Shown here: piece by piece, positions 56,096 through 64,000 of the stretch
Numbering within the stretch: the first letter of the stretch is position 1
Layout: each line of letters opens with the position of its first letter
From: Streptomyces sp. HD
GTDB lineage: Bacteria > Actinomycetota > Actinomycetes > Streptomycetales > Streptomycetaceae
Direction of reading: 5' to 3'
Length of the DNA: 64,000 nucleotides
NCBI RefSeq assembly: GCF_028369295.1
Contig: NZ_JAQMYP010000011.1
Location: 1 to 64,000, forward strand
Translations under genes and position numbers: made by a program
The notes under the pieces: generated by a model
The model's input: only the letters and a program-made list of their open reading frames with translations
Told to the model about the DNA's origin: nothing
Database searches by the model: none

Positions 56096-57627
56096 CCGTG
56101 GCGACAGGACGTGTTGTCGCCGGCCGCTATGAACTGTCCACGCTCATCGGACAGGGCGGCATGGGACAGGTCTGGACGGCGTACGACCAGCGCCTAGACC
56201 GGCGCGTGGCGGTGAAGCTGCTGCGCCCTGACAAGGTGGCCGGGCAGGAGGCGGACGAGCTGCGCCGCCGCTTCGTGCGCGAGTGCCGGGTGACCGCGCA
56301 GGTCGACCACCCCGGACTCGTCACGGTGCACGACGCGGGCAGCGAGGCCGAGGAACTGTTCCTCGTCATGCAGTACGTCGACGGTGTCGACCTCTCCGCT
56401 CATCTCGCCGAGCGCAACCCGTACCCCTGGCAGTGGGCGGTCGCGGTCGCCGCGCAACTGTGCGCCGTACTCAGCGCCGTGCACGCCGTGCCGATCGTCC
56501 ACCGCGACCTCAAGCCGCGCAACGTGATGGTGAAGCAGGACGGCACGGTCACCGTCCTCGACCTGGGCGTCGCCTCCGTCATGGACGCCGACACCACCCG
56601 CCTCACCCACACCGGCACCCCCATCGGCTCGCCCGCCTACATGGCCCCCGAGCAGGCGATGGGCGGCGCCGTCGGCCCGTACACCGACCTGTACGCACTC
56701 GGCGTGCTGCTGCACGAACTCCTCAGCGGGGACGTGCCCTTCTCGGGCTCGACGGCGCTCGGTGTGCTGCACCGGCACCTGTACGAGCCCCCGCTGCCCG
56801 TGCGCCGGATCCGCCCCGAGGTCCCCGAGGCACTCGAAGCCCTGGTCCTGCGCCTGCTCGCGAAGGACCCGCAGCACCGCCCCGCCTCCGCCCAGGAGGT
56901 CTACGAGGACCTGGCGCTCCTCCTGCCCGCGCGCGGGACGCCCACCGGAGCGCCCCTCGACCCCACCCGCCCCTTCCTGCGCCCCCACGCCCCCTGGCCG
57001 GACCGCGCCCGCACCCCCGCGCCCCAGCCCGTCCCCGCCACCCCGGTCACCCCCGCCGATGAGAAGCCGGACGTCGCGCGCGCCGTCGACGAGGTCAAGC
57101 GCCTGCTCGGCGAGGGCCGTATCACCCAGGCCGTCGACATCCTCGGCGCGATCCTGCCCGCCGCCGCCGAACAGCACGGCGAGCACTCCCCGGTCGTGCG
57201 CACCCTGCGCAAGCAGTACGCCGCCACGCTCATGGACGACGGCCAGTACCGGCGCGCGCTCCCCGAGCTGCGCCGCCTCGCCGACGAACGCGCCGCCGAG
57301 GCCGGCCAGGCCGACCCCCAGTCCCTGCGCTTCCGCTACGACGCCGCCCAGTGCCTGGAACAGCTCGGCGAACCGGCGGCCGCGCTCACCGAGTACCGCG
57401 CGCTGCTGCCGTACTACGAGAACCAGTACGTCTCCGGCGACCCCGAGCTCGCCCACGACGTCCGCCGCCGCATCGGCCACCTCCTGTTCGCCGTCGGCGA
57501 CCGCCCCGCCGCCCACGACACCCTGGCCCGCCTGCTGCTCGACGTGGAGCGACTGCGCGGCCCCGGTCACCCGCTCGCGACCGAGGTGCGGCGGACACTG
57601 CAGTGGCTGGGGCAGGTGCGCGGTTAG
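56092..57627 (+). CDS. Serine/threonine protein kinase with TPR-like C-terminal region
   Basis: A 511-aa Hanks-type kinase. The glycine loop IGQGGMGQVWTAY and catalytic lysine RVAVKLL are near residues 20-42. The catalytic loop IVHRDLKPRNVMVK is near residue 140. The Mg-binding motif reads DLG rather than DFG (VLDLGVASVMD), and GSPAYMAPEQAMGG marks the activation segment. A Pro-rich linker (~285-320) leads to helical repeats resembling TPRs up to the C-terminus. No transmembrane helix is present, in contrast to PknB. GTG 56092 overlaps the upstream stop. A second GTG lies at 56098. Confidence 0.93.
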   Translation: MTVATGRVVAGRYELSTLIGQGGMGQVWTAYDQRLDRRVAVKLLRPDKVAGQEADELRRRFVRECRVTAQVDHPGLVTVHDAGSEAEELFLVMQYVDGVDLSAHLAERNPYPWQWAVAVAAQLCAVLSAVHAVPIVHRDLKPRNVMVKQDGTVTVLDLGVASVMDADTTRLTHTGTPIGSPAYMAPEQAMGGAVGPYTDLYALGVLLHELLSGDVPFSGSTALGVLHRHLYEPPLPVRRIRPEVPEALEALVLRLLAKDPQHRPASAQEVYEDLALLLPARGTPTGAPLDPTRPFLRPHAPWPDRARTPAPQPVPATPVTPADEKPDVARAVDEVKRLLGEGRITQAVDILGAILPAAAEQHGEHSPVVRTLRKQYAATLMDDGQYRRALPELRRLADERAAEAGQADPQSLRFRYDAAQCLEQLGEPAAALTEYRALLPYYENQYVSGDPELAHDVRRRIGHLLFAVGDRPAAHDTLARLLLDVERLRGPGHPLATEVRRTLQWLGQVRG

Positions 57628-57909
57628 CCGCGCGCAGAGGACGTACACCGGCAAGGAGACGCGCGGTGGCCACACGATCACCGTCGACCGCGACGCGGTG
57701 GGACGCCCTGGTGGCCACCACCGGGTGAGCGGGCTCCGAGCAGGCCGAACGGCCCGAGTGGGCCGGCCGGGGGTGCTTCGGCGGGCTTCGGTGCCCGAAG
57801 TCCTGGTGAATCGTTGGTCGAATGGGTTGGCCAGAGCTTGCCCACTGCCTACCATCGATCACCGCAAGACTTTGTGCACCGTCGCACAAGCTCTCCTCGG
57901 GAGGTCCCC

Positions 57910-58554
57910 TTGCACCGCCGCCGTCGCACCGCGCTCCTCCTCTCCGTCGCGATCGCCGCGGCCCCGCTCCTCACCGCCTGTGGAAACGACGCGCACCCTG
58001 GCGCGGCGGCCGTCGTCGGCGGCGAGCGGATCACCGTCTCGCAGCTGGAGAACCGGGTGAGCGAGGTGCGCGCGGCACAGCGCGCGGCCGTGCCGGACGA
58101 CGCCCAGTACGCGCAGGTCATCGCCAAGTCCGGCACACTCCCGCGCGATGTCCTGCACACCATGGTCCTCGACCAGGTGCTGCACCGCGCCGCCCAGGAC
58201 GCGGGCGTGACCGTCAGCCGCAAGGAGCTCCAGCGGATGCGCGGCGGTCTGGAGGAGCAGGTCGGCGGCGCCAAGGCGCTGGAGGCCGCCTGGCTCCAGC
58301 AGTACGGCATCCCCCCGCAGCGCGTCGACGAGAACCTCCGCCTCCAGCTGGAGGCCCAGAAACTCGCCACCACGCTCGGCACGGACACCGGCAAGCCCGC
58401 CTTCTGGAACGCCCTGTCCGAGGCGTCCAAGAAGCTCGGCATCGACCTCAACCCGCGCTACGGCACCTGGGACGTCCAGAAGAGCAGCCGGGCCGACGCT
58501 CGGACGCCGTGGGTGCGCGAAGTGACGGCGGCAGGGGTTCAGCAGACGGCGTGA
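57910..58554 (+). CDS. SurA N-terminal-domain lipoprotein (peptidyl-prolyl isomerase-like chaperone)
   Basis: A 214-aa lipoprotein: basic N-terminus, TALLLSVAIAAAPLLTAC lipobox, then a SurA-like helical domain (AAAVVGGERITVSQLENRVS, VLHTMVLDQVLHRAAQDAGV, VSRKELQRMRGGLEEQVGG). No parvulin catalytic domain follows. TTG 57910 is preferred because GGGAGG lies 5 bases upstream. GTG 57874 is an alternative. It lies immediately before mazG, the usual order in Streptomyces. Probably an extracytoplasmic folding factor. Confidence 0.87.
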   Translation: MHRRRRTALLLSVAIAAAPLLTACGNDAHPGAAAVVGGERITVSQLENRVSEVRAAQRAAVPDDAQYAQVIAKSGTLPRDVLHTMVLDQVLHRAAQDAGVTVSRKELQRMRGGLEEQVGGAKALEAAWLQQYGIPPQRVDENLRLQLEAQKLATTLGTDTGKPAFWNALSEASKKLGIDLNPRYGTWDVQKSSRADARTPWVREVTAAGVQQTA

Positions 58555-58683
58555 CGGTACAGGGGGAGCCGCTCCGCCTGCGGACAACGGCGGAGCCCGC
58601 CCCGGCCTGTGGATGACAGCGGAGCCCGCCCCGGCCTGTGGATAACTCGGGGTGCCGTCGGCGTCGTGAGTTACGTTCGGATC

Positions 58684-59673
58684 GTGAACGCAACCAGTCC
58701 CGAGGCCACCCCCGGCCGCATCGTCCTGCTCACCACCAGCCACCGTGTCGCGCCCGGCCTGCTGTCCTGGCCCGCGTGGCACGCACTGCACGCGGCCGAC
58801 CGTGTGCTCTGCGCGGACGGCGCCCACCCGCAGCTGCCCTATCTGCGGGAGGCCGGGATAACGGTCGACGAGGCCGCCCCGACCGCCGAGGACCTGATCG
58901 ACGCGTGCACCGGCGGCCGCACGGTCGTGGTCGTGGCCACCGGTGAGGGCGAGCCGGCCCTCACCGACGGCCTCGCCCGTCTGGCCGGCACCGGCCGCAT
59001 CCAGATGCCGGAACTGGAACTGCTCCCCGCCTCCTACGACCTGCCCGGCGCCCGCCTCCTCGATCTCGTCCAGGTCATGGACCGCATCCGCAGCGAGTGC
59101 CCGTGGTCCTCCCAGCAGACCCACAAGGGCCTGGCGAAGTACGGCATCGAGGAGGCGTACGAACTCGTCGAGGCGATCGAGGACGGCGACCGCGACGAAC
59201 TGCGCGAGGAACTCGGCGATGTCCTGCTCCAGGTCGTCTTCCACGCCCGTATCGCCGAGGAAGGCCGCGCCGAGGACGGGGCCGCCCCCTTCTCCATCGA
59301 CGACGTGGCCGGCGGCATCGTCGCCAAGCTCATCCACCGCCACCCGCACGTCTTCGGCGACGAGACGGCGACGACCCCCGAGGAGGTCAAGGAGCACTGG
59401 CTGCGCACCAAGGCCGTCGAGAAGCAGCGCGAGTCGGTGACCGAGGGCATACCCCTGGGCCAGCCGGGTCTCGCCCTCGCGGCGAAGCTGGCGTCGCGGG
59501 TGCGCACGGCGGGACTGGAGGTGCCGCTGCCCACGGGTGAGGGCATCGGCTACGAGCTCCTCGCGATGGCGGTCCGCGCGGAGGCGGCCGGGGTGGACCC
59601 GGAGGCGGCACTGCGGGTTGCCGCGCGGGCCTATCGGGATGCGGTGCGGGCTGCTGAGGGGGTGTCCTCTTAG
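58684..59673 (+). CDS. mazG: Nucleoside triphosphate pyrophosphohydrolase MazG with degenerate methylase-like N-terminus
   Basis: A 329-aa protein. The C-terminal MazG domain contains VMDRIRSECPWSSQQTHKGL near residue 125, EEAYELVEAIEDGDRDELRE (the EExxE metal site), ELGDVLLQVVFHARIAEEG and HRHPHVFGDETATTPEEVKE. It hydrolyses NTPs to NMP and pyrophosphate. The first ~115 residues (RIVLLTTSHRVAPGLLSWPA, HALHAADRVLCADGAHPQLP) resemble a shrunken tetrapyrrole-methylase-like domain, as found fused to MazG in YabN. GTG 58684 or 58666 may start it. Confidence 0.93.
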   Translation: MNATSPEATPGRIVLLTTSHRVAPGLLSWPAWHALHAADRVLCADGAHPQLPYLREAGITVDEAAPTAEDLIDACTGGRTVVVVATGEGEPALTDGLARLAGTGRIQMPELELLPASYDLPGARLLDLVQVMDRIRSECPWSSQQTHKGLAKYGIEEAYELVEAIEDGDRDELREELGDVLLQVVFHARIAEEGRAEDGAAPFSIDDVAGGIVAKLIHRHPHVFGDETATTPEEVKEHWLRTKAVEKQRESVTEGIPLGQPGLALAAKLASRVRTAGLEVPLPTGEGIGYELLAMAVRAEAAGVDPEAALRVAARAYRDAVRAAEGVSS

Positions 59674-59694
59674 TACCGTTGGGCCAACGGGTGG

Positions 59695-62088
59695 GTGCGA
59701 GGCGTGGGGGCCGGTGTGGCAACGGAGTTGGAGGAGCTGCGGGACGCGCTGGTGCGCGTGATGGGCAGCTCACCGGATGCGTCGCGTCGGATCGCGGAGG
59801 CGCTGGATCAGTCGGGTGTTCCGGGGGCGGTGGAGCTCTGGTTCCGGACCCCGGGAGGGGCGGTCCCGGACAGTACGCTCGGCCGTGAGTGGGTCAGGTT
59901 GCTGGCGACTCTGCGCAGAAACCACCCCAAGGAGTTCTCCGACCTCCAGAGCATCGCGGCCGAGCCCACCGCCGAACCTCCACCGCCCGGCCCCGCCTCC
60001 GGTGTCACGGCCGCCGGACCCCGTTCCATCGCGGCGGGCGGTGACATCGGCGTCGCCGTGACCGGCGACAACGCCCATGTGGTGACCGGTGGCGTCACGC
60101 ACCACGTCGCGGGTGACCACATCGACTTCCGCGAGTCCAAGTTCCACGACCGTGTGGTCGGCGTGCAGCACAACCACTATGGTGCCGTGCCTGCGCCGGC
60201 GGACTGGCGGCCGGTCCGGCGGGTGGGGCCGCTGGAGTTCGGCGTACGCCCCACCAGGCCCGTGCCAGGGGTGCCCGACGTGCCGCCGTACGTGGAGCGC
60301 GACTGCGACGAGGACTTACGGGCCAAGCTCACCGGCCACGGCCTTGTGGTGATCCTCGGCCGACCCTGCACGGGCAAGTCGTACACCGCGTGGCGCGCCG
60401 TGCGCTCCCTGAAGGGCCAGCGACGCCTGTACGCCCCCGACGCCGGGGAGGACCTGCGCCCCCTGGTCGCCGCGCTCCAGGGCGACCCCGGCGGATACGT
60501 GGTCTGGCTGGACGAGCTGACCGGCCATCTCGGCGCGGGCGGCGTGGATCTGCGGCTGCTGGGGCGGCTCAACGATCTCGGTGCCGTCGTGCTCGCCACG
60601 ATGAGCCCGGACGAGTACTACCGGCGCCGGGCCGGGACCGCGCCGGGCGACCGGGTCGTCGCCGCGGCGCGCACGGTGGAGCTGGCGCGCGAGTGGAGCG
60701 ACGCCGAGCTGGCGCGGCTGGCGGCGCTCGACGATCCGCGCGCGTATCCGGCGTACATGTGGAGCGGCCGGGAGGGCGTGGCCTCGTACTTCGCCGTCGG
60801 GCATCACCTGTACGACGAGTGGCGTCGCGTGGGCACCCAACTGGAGCACCCGCGTGGGCAGTTGCTGGTCCGGGCGGCGGTTGATCTCGCCCGCTGCGGG
60901 GTCACGGCAGCGGTGCCTGCCGAGCTGCTCAGGAAGGTCCAGGAGCAGTACCGGGCGGAGGACCGGGAGTCGTTCGAGGACGCTCTCGCCTGGGCGACGG
61001 CGCCGATGTTCGGAGTCTCGGGACTGCTTGTCGCGGGTGCGGAGGATGGCGCCTGGCGGGCGTACGGGGCGTTGGTCGCGGAGGCGCTGCGGTCGGGCGA
61101 CCTGGAGCCGGTGCCGGACGAAGTGTGGTGGACGCTGCTCGACGCCGCCAGGGAGCCGGGCGCCCCGCTCGATTTCCCAGCCGTCCTCGATGCGGCCCGC
61201 AATGCGCTGTACCCCCGCGTCGAGGCCGGGGACCCGGCGGTGGCGCTCGGATTCGCCCGGCGCACCGAGGGCGACGAGCGTGAGGTCTGGCTGCGGCGGG
61301 CGGCGGAGGCGGGGGATGCGTGGGCGGCTGTTGAGCTGGCGGAGATTCTGCGGGAGCGGGGGGAGGAGAGCCGGGCGCTCTCCTACCTGGAGCGGGCTGC
61401 GGAGTCGGGCAGCGAGAAGGCCGCGGCGCGGCTCGGCAGCCTGTTGCGGGACCGGGCCGAGCACTGGTTGCGCAGGGCGGCCGAGGCGGGTGAGGGGGAG
61501 GCGGCGCACGAACTGGGCGAGATGGTGATCGGCACGGGGCGCGACGACGAGGCGGTGCGCTGGTATCGCAGGGCCGCGGAGGCCGGGCATCAAAAGGCCG
61601 CGGTGAGGCTCGGCAAGCTGTACAGCAATTGGGGACGGGCGGAGGCGGAGGCATGGCTTCGGCATGCCTCGGACTGGGGTGATCCGAGCGCGGCGAACAT
61701 GCTCGCGATCCACCTCAGCGCTGAGGAGGCACCTGACGAGGCAGAGGTCGAGGCTCTCTTCCGACAGGCGGTAGAGGGCGGGAACCGGTCCGCCATGGTC
61801 AATCTCGGCATCCGCCTGGAGAATGAGGGCCGGTACGTCGAAGCGGGGTCTTTGTACCTCGCAGCAGACCGGACGGGCTACCCCTTCGCGGCCCGCCACA
61901 TGGCCCAGCTGCTGCTGACCCAGGGCAAGGAGAAAGAGGCCGCCGACTGGCGCCGCAAAGCCGCCGCCGTAGACCCCGAGGGCCTTCCCGAATCCTTGAC
62001 CGCGCCGCTGCCCAGTCCTGCACCCGCACCACTGGTACCCGGCCTCACTCCCGACGATGATCCGGATCTCGATACCGTTTGGGAGTGA
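59695..62088 (+). CDS. NLR-like P-loop ATPase with Sel1/TPR-type repeats and a TTA codon
   Basis: A 797-aa cytoplasmic protein. A helical N-terminus (~1-90) resembles effector-associated domains. Residues ~110-162 are Gly/Val/His-rich ([41 protein letters not shown]), like signalling-amyloid segments. The ATPase has Walker A GRPCTGKSY (222-230) and Walker B GGYVVWLDEL (D273-E274). About eight Sel1-like repeats follow (WLRRAAEAGDAWAAVELAEI, WYRRAAEAGHQKAAVRLGKL). Codon 208 (60316-60318) is TTA, so translation may need the bldA tRNA. Start GTG 59695 or 59716. Its stop overlaps the P450 start (GTGA). Function unknown; the layout resembles conflict/defence or signalling ATPases. Confidence 0.85.
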   Translation: MRGVGAGVATELEELRDALVRVMGSSPDASRRIAEALDQSGVPGAVELWFRTPGGAVPDSTLGREWVRLLATLRRNHPKEFSDLQSIAAEPTAEPPPPGPASGVTAAGPRSIAAGGDIGVAVTGDNAHVVTGGVTHHVAGDHIDFRESKFHDRVVGVQHNHYGAVPAPADWRPVRRVGPLEFGVRPTRPVPGVPDVPPYVERDCDEDLRAKLTGHGLVVILGRPCTGKSYTAWRAVRSLKGQRRLYAPDAGEDLRPLVAALQGDPGGYVVWLDELTGHLGAGGVDLRLLGRLNDLGAVVLATMSPDEYYRRRAGTAPGDRVVAAARTVELAREWSDAELARLAALDDPRAYPAYMWSGREGVASYFAVGHHLYDEWRRVGTQLEHPRGQLLVRAAVDLARCGVTAAVPAELLRKVQEQYRAEDRESFEDALAWATAPMFGVSGLLVAGAEDGAWRAYGALVAEALRSGDLEPVPDEVWWTLLDAAREPGAPLDFPAVLDAARNALYPRVEAGDPAVALGFARRTEGDEREVWLRRAAEAGDAWAAVELAEILRERGEESRALSYLERAAESGSEKAAARLGSLLRDRAEHWLRRAAEAGEGEAAHELGEMVIGTGRDDEAVRWYRRAAEAGHQKAAVRLGKLYSNWGRAEAEAWLRHASDWGDPSAANMLAIHLSAEEAPDEAEVEALFRQAVEGGNRSAMVNLGIRLENEGRYVEAGSLYLAADRTGYPFAARHMAQLLLTQGKEKEAADWRRKAAAVDPEGLPESLTAPLPSPAPAPLVPGLTPDDDPDLDTVWE

Positions 62089-63350
62089 CCGACCAGCCCA
62101 CCCCCCAGGCCCCCGAACTCTTCACCTGGGAGTTCGCCACGGACCCCTACCCGGCCTACGCCTGGCTCCGAGAGCACGCCCCCGTGCACAGGACGCGTCT
62201 TCCCAGCGGCGTGGAGGCCTGGCTGGTCACCCGCTATGCCGACGCCAAGCAGGCCCTCGCCGACAGCCGTCTCTCCAAGAACCCGGCTCACCACGACGAG
62301 CCCGCGCACGCCAAGGGCAAGACCGGGATCCCGGGGGAGCGCAAGGCCGAGTTGATGACGCATCTGCTGAACATCGACCCCCCGGACCACACCCGGCTCC
62401 GCAGACTCGTCTCCAAGGCCTTCACTCCCCGCCGCGTCGCCGAGTTCGCCCCCCGCGTGCAGGAGCTCACCGACCACCTCATCGACGGGTTCGCGCAGAA
62501 GGGGAGCGCCGATCTCATCCACGAGTTCGCCTTCCCGCTCCCCATCTACGCCATCTGCGACCTGCTCGGCGTCCCCCGCGAGGACCAGGACGACTTCCGG
62601 GACTGGGCGGGCATGATGATCCGGCACCAGGGCGGCCCGCGGGGCGGCGTGGCACGGTCCGTGAAGAAGATGCGCGGCTATCTGGCCGACCTCATCCACC
62701 GCAAGCGCGAGGCACTCCCCGACACCCCCGACCCCGGCGAGGACCTCATCTCAGGTCTGATCCGCGCCTCCGACCACGGGGAGCACCTCACGGAGAACGA
62801 GGCCGCAGCCATGGCCTTTATCCTCCTTTTTGCCGGATTTGAGACGACCGTAAATCTCATCGGCAACGGCACCTACGCCCTGCTCACCCACCCCGAGCAG
62901 CGCGCCCGCCTCCAGAAGTCCCTCGCCGCCCACGACACCGCCCTTCTCGAAACCGGCATCGAGGAACTCCTCCGCTACGACGGCCCCGTCGAACTCGCCA
63001 CCTGGCGCTTCGCCACCGAACCGTTCACCATCGGCGGGCAGCGCATCGCGGCCGGTGACCCCGTCCTCGTCGTGCTGGCCGCAGCCGACCGGGACCCGGA
63101 GCGGTTCGCCGACCCCGACGTCCTCGACCTCGGCCGGCGCGACAACCAGCACCTCGGCTACGGCCACGGCATCCACTACTGCCTCGGTGCCCCGCTCGCC
63201 CGCCTGGAGGGCCAGAGCGCCCTGGCCACTCTCCTCACCCGTCTCCCGGATCTGGAACTCGCCGTGGACCCGGCCGAGTTGCGATGGCGGGGCGGCCTCA
63301 TCATGCGCGGACTGCGTACCCTTCCGGTGGAGTTCACCCCAGTTGGGTGA
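62085..63350 (+). CDS. Cytochrome P450 monooxygenase
   Basis: A 421-aa soluble bacterial P450. The I-helix oxygen-activation motif is FAGFETTVNLIG near residue 250, the K-helix ExxR is in EELLRYDGPVELATWR, and the haem loop is HLGYGHGIHYCLGAPLARLE with Cys near residue 365. PPDHTRLRRLVSKAFTPRRV near residue 105 is typical of CYP107-like enzymes. GTG 62085 overlaps the upstream stop by 4 bases, and a TTG at 62079 is also in frame. Codons around the I-helix (62810-62870) are unusually AT-rich for this gene. Needs a ferredoxin partner not encoded here. Substrate unknown. Confidence 0.93.
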   Translation: MTDQPTPQAPELFTWEFATDPYPAYAWLREHAPVHRTRLPSGVEAWLVTRYADAKQALADSRLSKNPAHHDEPAHAKGKTGIPGERKAELMTHLLNIDPPDHTRLRRLVSKAFTPRRVAEFAPRVQELTDHLIDGFAQKGSADLIHEFAFPLPIYAICDLLGVPREDQDDFRDWAGMMIRHQGGPRGGVARSVKKMRGYLADLIHRKREALPDTPDPGEDLISGLIRASDHGEHLTENEAAAMAFILLFAGFETTVNLIGNGTYALLTHPEQRARLQKSLAAHDTALLETGIEELLRYDGPVELATWRFATEPFTIGGQRIAAGDPVLVVLAAADRDPERFADPDVLDLGRRDNQHLGYGHGIHYCLGAPLARLEGQSALATLLTRLPDLELAVDPAELRWRGGLIMRGLRTLPVEFTPVG

Positions 63351-63420
63351 GTACGTCCGCCCTGGCAAACATGACACGCACTCACGCCTGTGATCTTCAC
63401 GTGATCTGCGCGGCATTAAC

Positions 63421-63448
63421 TTGTGACAAGTGATCGCCTGCCTATACG
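63421..63448 (+). promoter_or_regulatory. Putative promoter of the Rpf-type gene
   Basis: A TTGTGA -35-like box (63421-63426) and TATACG -10-like box (63443-63448) are separated by 16 bases, about 70 bases upstream of the ATG. Repeated GTGATC elements lie around 63389-63436. I did not recognise a ydaO/c-di-AMP riboswitch in the short leader. Confidence 0.5.
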
Positions 63449-63518
63449 TTCACGGATCAACGACGGCGCCCAGGTTTAACGCGCCGCGGGTCCCTGTTGT
63501 CGCGCGAAAGGTCCCTGC

Positions 63519-64000
63519 ATGCTCTCCGGGAACGGTCGTCACCGTCGCCCCCGTCAGGCCCCGGCTCTCCTCGTCGCGGCCGGAGTGACCGGGTCTGCCA
63601 TCGCCATCCCGCTCCTCGGTGCCACCGGCGCGAGCGCCGCCGAGGGCAACGTCTGGGACAAGGTGGCCGACTGCGAGAGTGGCGGCTCCTGGAGCGCCGA
63701 CAAGGGCAACGGGCGTTACGGCGGACTGCAGTTGACCCAGGACGACTGGGACAAGTACGGCGGTCTCGACTACGCCCCGAGCGCCGACCTGGCGAGCCGT
63801 TCGCAGCAGATCGCCGTGGCGCAGAAGATCCTGGAGGATCAGGGCGTCGGTGCCTGGCGCACCTGTGGGCTGCTCAGCGGGCTCACCCAGGAGTCCGGTT
63901 CGGTGGACCTCGACACGGGTGTCGAGGAGGACTCGCCGTCCGAGGTGTCCGGATCCTCCGGATTGCTCGATTCGTCCAAGTCGTCTGGGTCCAAGGGGTC
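63519..64000 (+). CDS. Resuscitation-promoting factor-type muralytic enzyme (partial, runs off the window)
   Basis: The first 160 residues of a secreted cell-wall hydrolase. The signal peptide (PALLVAAGVTGSAIAIPLLG, cleavage after GASA) is followed by the Rpf domain: NVWDKVADCESGGSWSAD with the catalytic Glu after the Cys, RYGGLQLTQDDWDKYGG, YAPSADLASRSQQIAVAQ and GVGAWRTCG. The two cysteines form the expected disulphide. A Ser/Asp/Gly-rich linker is starting when the window ends, and a LysM or similar domain may follow. ATG 63519 has GAAAGG upstream. Such enzymes remodel peptidoglycan during spore germination. Confidence 0.93.
   Translation, partial: MLSGNGRHRRPRQAPALLVAAGVTGSAIAIPLLGATGASAAEGNVWDKVADCESGGSWSADKGNGRYGGLQLTQDDWDKYGGLDYAPSADLASRSQQIAVAQKILEDQGVGAWRTCGLLSGLTQESGSVDLDTGVEEDSPSEVSGSSGLLDSSKSSGSKG

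Noticed and set aside
63351..63518. Possible c-di-AMP (ydaO) riboswitch upstream of the Rpf-type gene
   Set aside because: Such a riboswitch is known upstream of an rpf gene in Streptomyces, but this 168-base leader is too short and I could not find the conserved ydaO core sequences. A covariance-model search would settle it.

Overview
The window is about 64 kb of high-GC DNA (around 70% GC, strong G/C bias at third codon positions, frequent GTG starts, GGAGG-type ribosome sites). It carries gene sets typical of a Streptomyces core chromosome: galTEK with a TGTGAT-type galactose promoter, mfd, glmU-prs-rplY-pth, ppc, a LAETG cell-wall protein, a resuscitation-promoting factor, bldA-type TTA codons and the dispersed 'GTGGCTGGTCGCGC' repeat. 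I see no rRNA, CRISPR array, prophage or insertion sequence. One tRNA-Gln(UUG) gene is present.

Layout. 1-7.4 kb: a Uup-like ABC-F ATPase, two tandem PQQ-type beta-propeller membrane proteins of identical length (601 aa), and a LuxR-type regulator whose receiver domain lacks the phosphoacceptor aspartate. 7.4-12.6 kb: the galactose locus, with a sodium:sugar symporter divergent from galT-galE-galK. 12.7-16.9 kb: a GNAT, a canonical LuxR response regulator, a MarR/trans-aconitate methyltransferase divergent pair with a perfect operator palindrome, a glyoxalase gene reduced to 40 codons by an in-frame internal deletion, CsbD, and a TetR coupled to an acyl desaturase. 18.2-26.7 kb: ppc, a sortase substrate, a membrane protein, pth, rplY, prs, glmU and tRNA-Gln. 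27-34 kb: an orphan histidine kinase, then an island of toxin and immunity domains. 34-45.4 kb: a coiled-coil protein, an acetate-type symporter with its DUF485 partner, a GNAT, a secreted alpha/beta hydrolase with a TTA codon, an MFS exporter and an ABC/FtsX export pair. 45.4-64 kb: a DUF2079 protein, mfd, a SnoaL-like gene behind a MerR/SoxR-type promoter, a TetR/SCO6745-type divergent pair, an MT0933-like small protein, an HNH lipoprotein, a GNAT, a Ser/Thr kinase coupled to a membrane protein, a SurA-like lipoprotein, mazG, an NLR-like ATPase/repeat protein translationally coupled to a cytochrome P450, and the start of an Rpf-type muralytic enzyme cut by the window edge.

Best candidates for an undescribed system. 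(1) 28.4-34.0 kb holds four divergently arranged genes built from polymorphic-toxin and immunity modules but without any export signal: a YwqJ-type deaminase followed by SUKH-3, a WHH-type nuclease domain fused to SUKH-1, and a 1031-aa protein that looks like Imm35, then a roughly 600-residue collagen-like Pro/Gly linker, then a deaminase, then SUKH-4. Toxin and immunity modules in single cytoplasmic polypeptides suggest an intracellular regulatory or defence device rather than contact-dependent competition. (2) The NLR-like protein at 59.7-62.1 kb has a low-complexity Gly/His 'TGDN' segment resembling signalling-amyloid motifs, a P-loop ATPase and Sel1-like repeats. It carries a TTA codon and overlaps a P450 gene.

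All functional calls rest on reading the translated sequences and on remembered family motifs. No database search was run.
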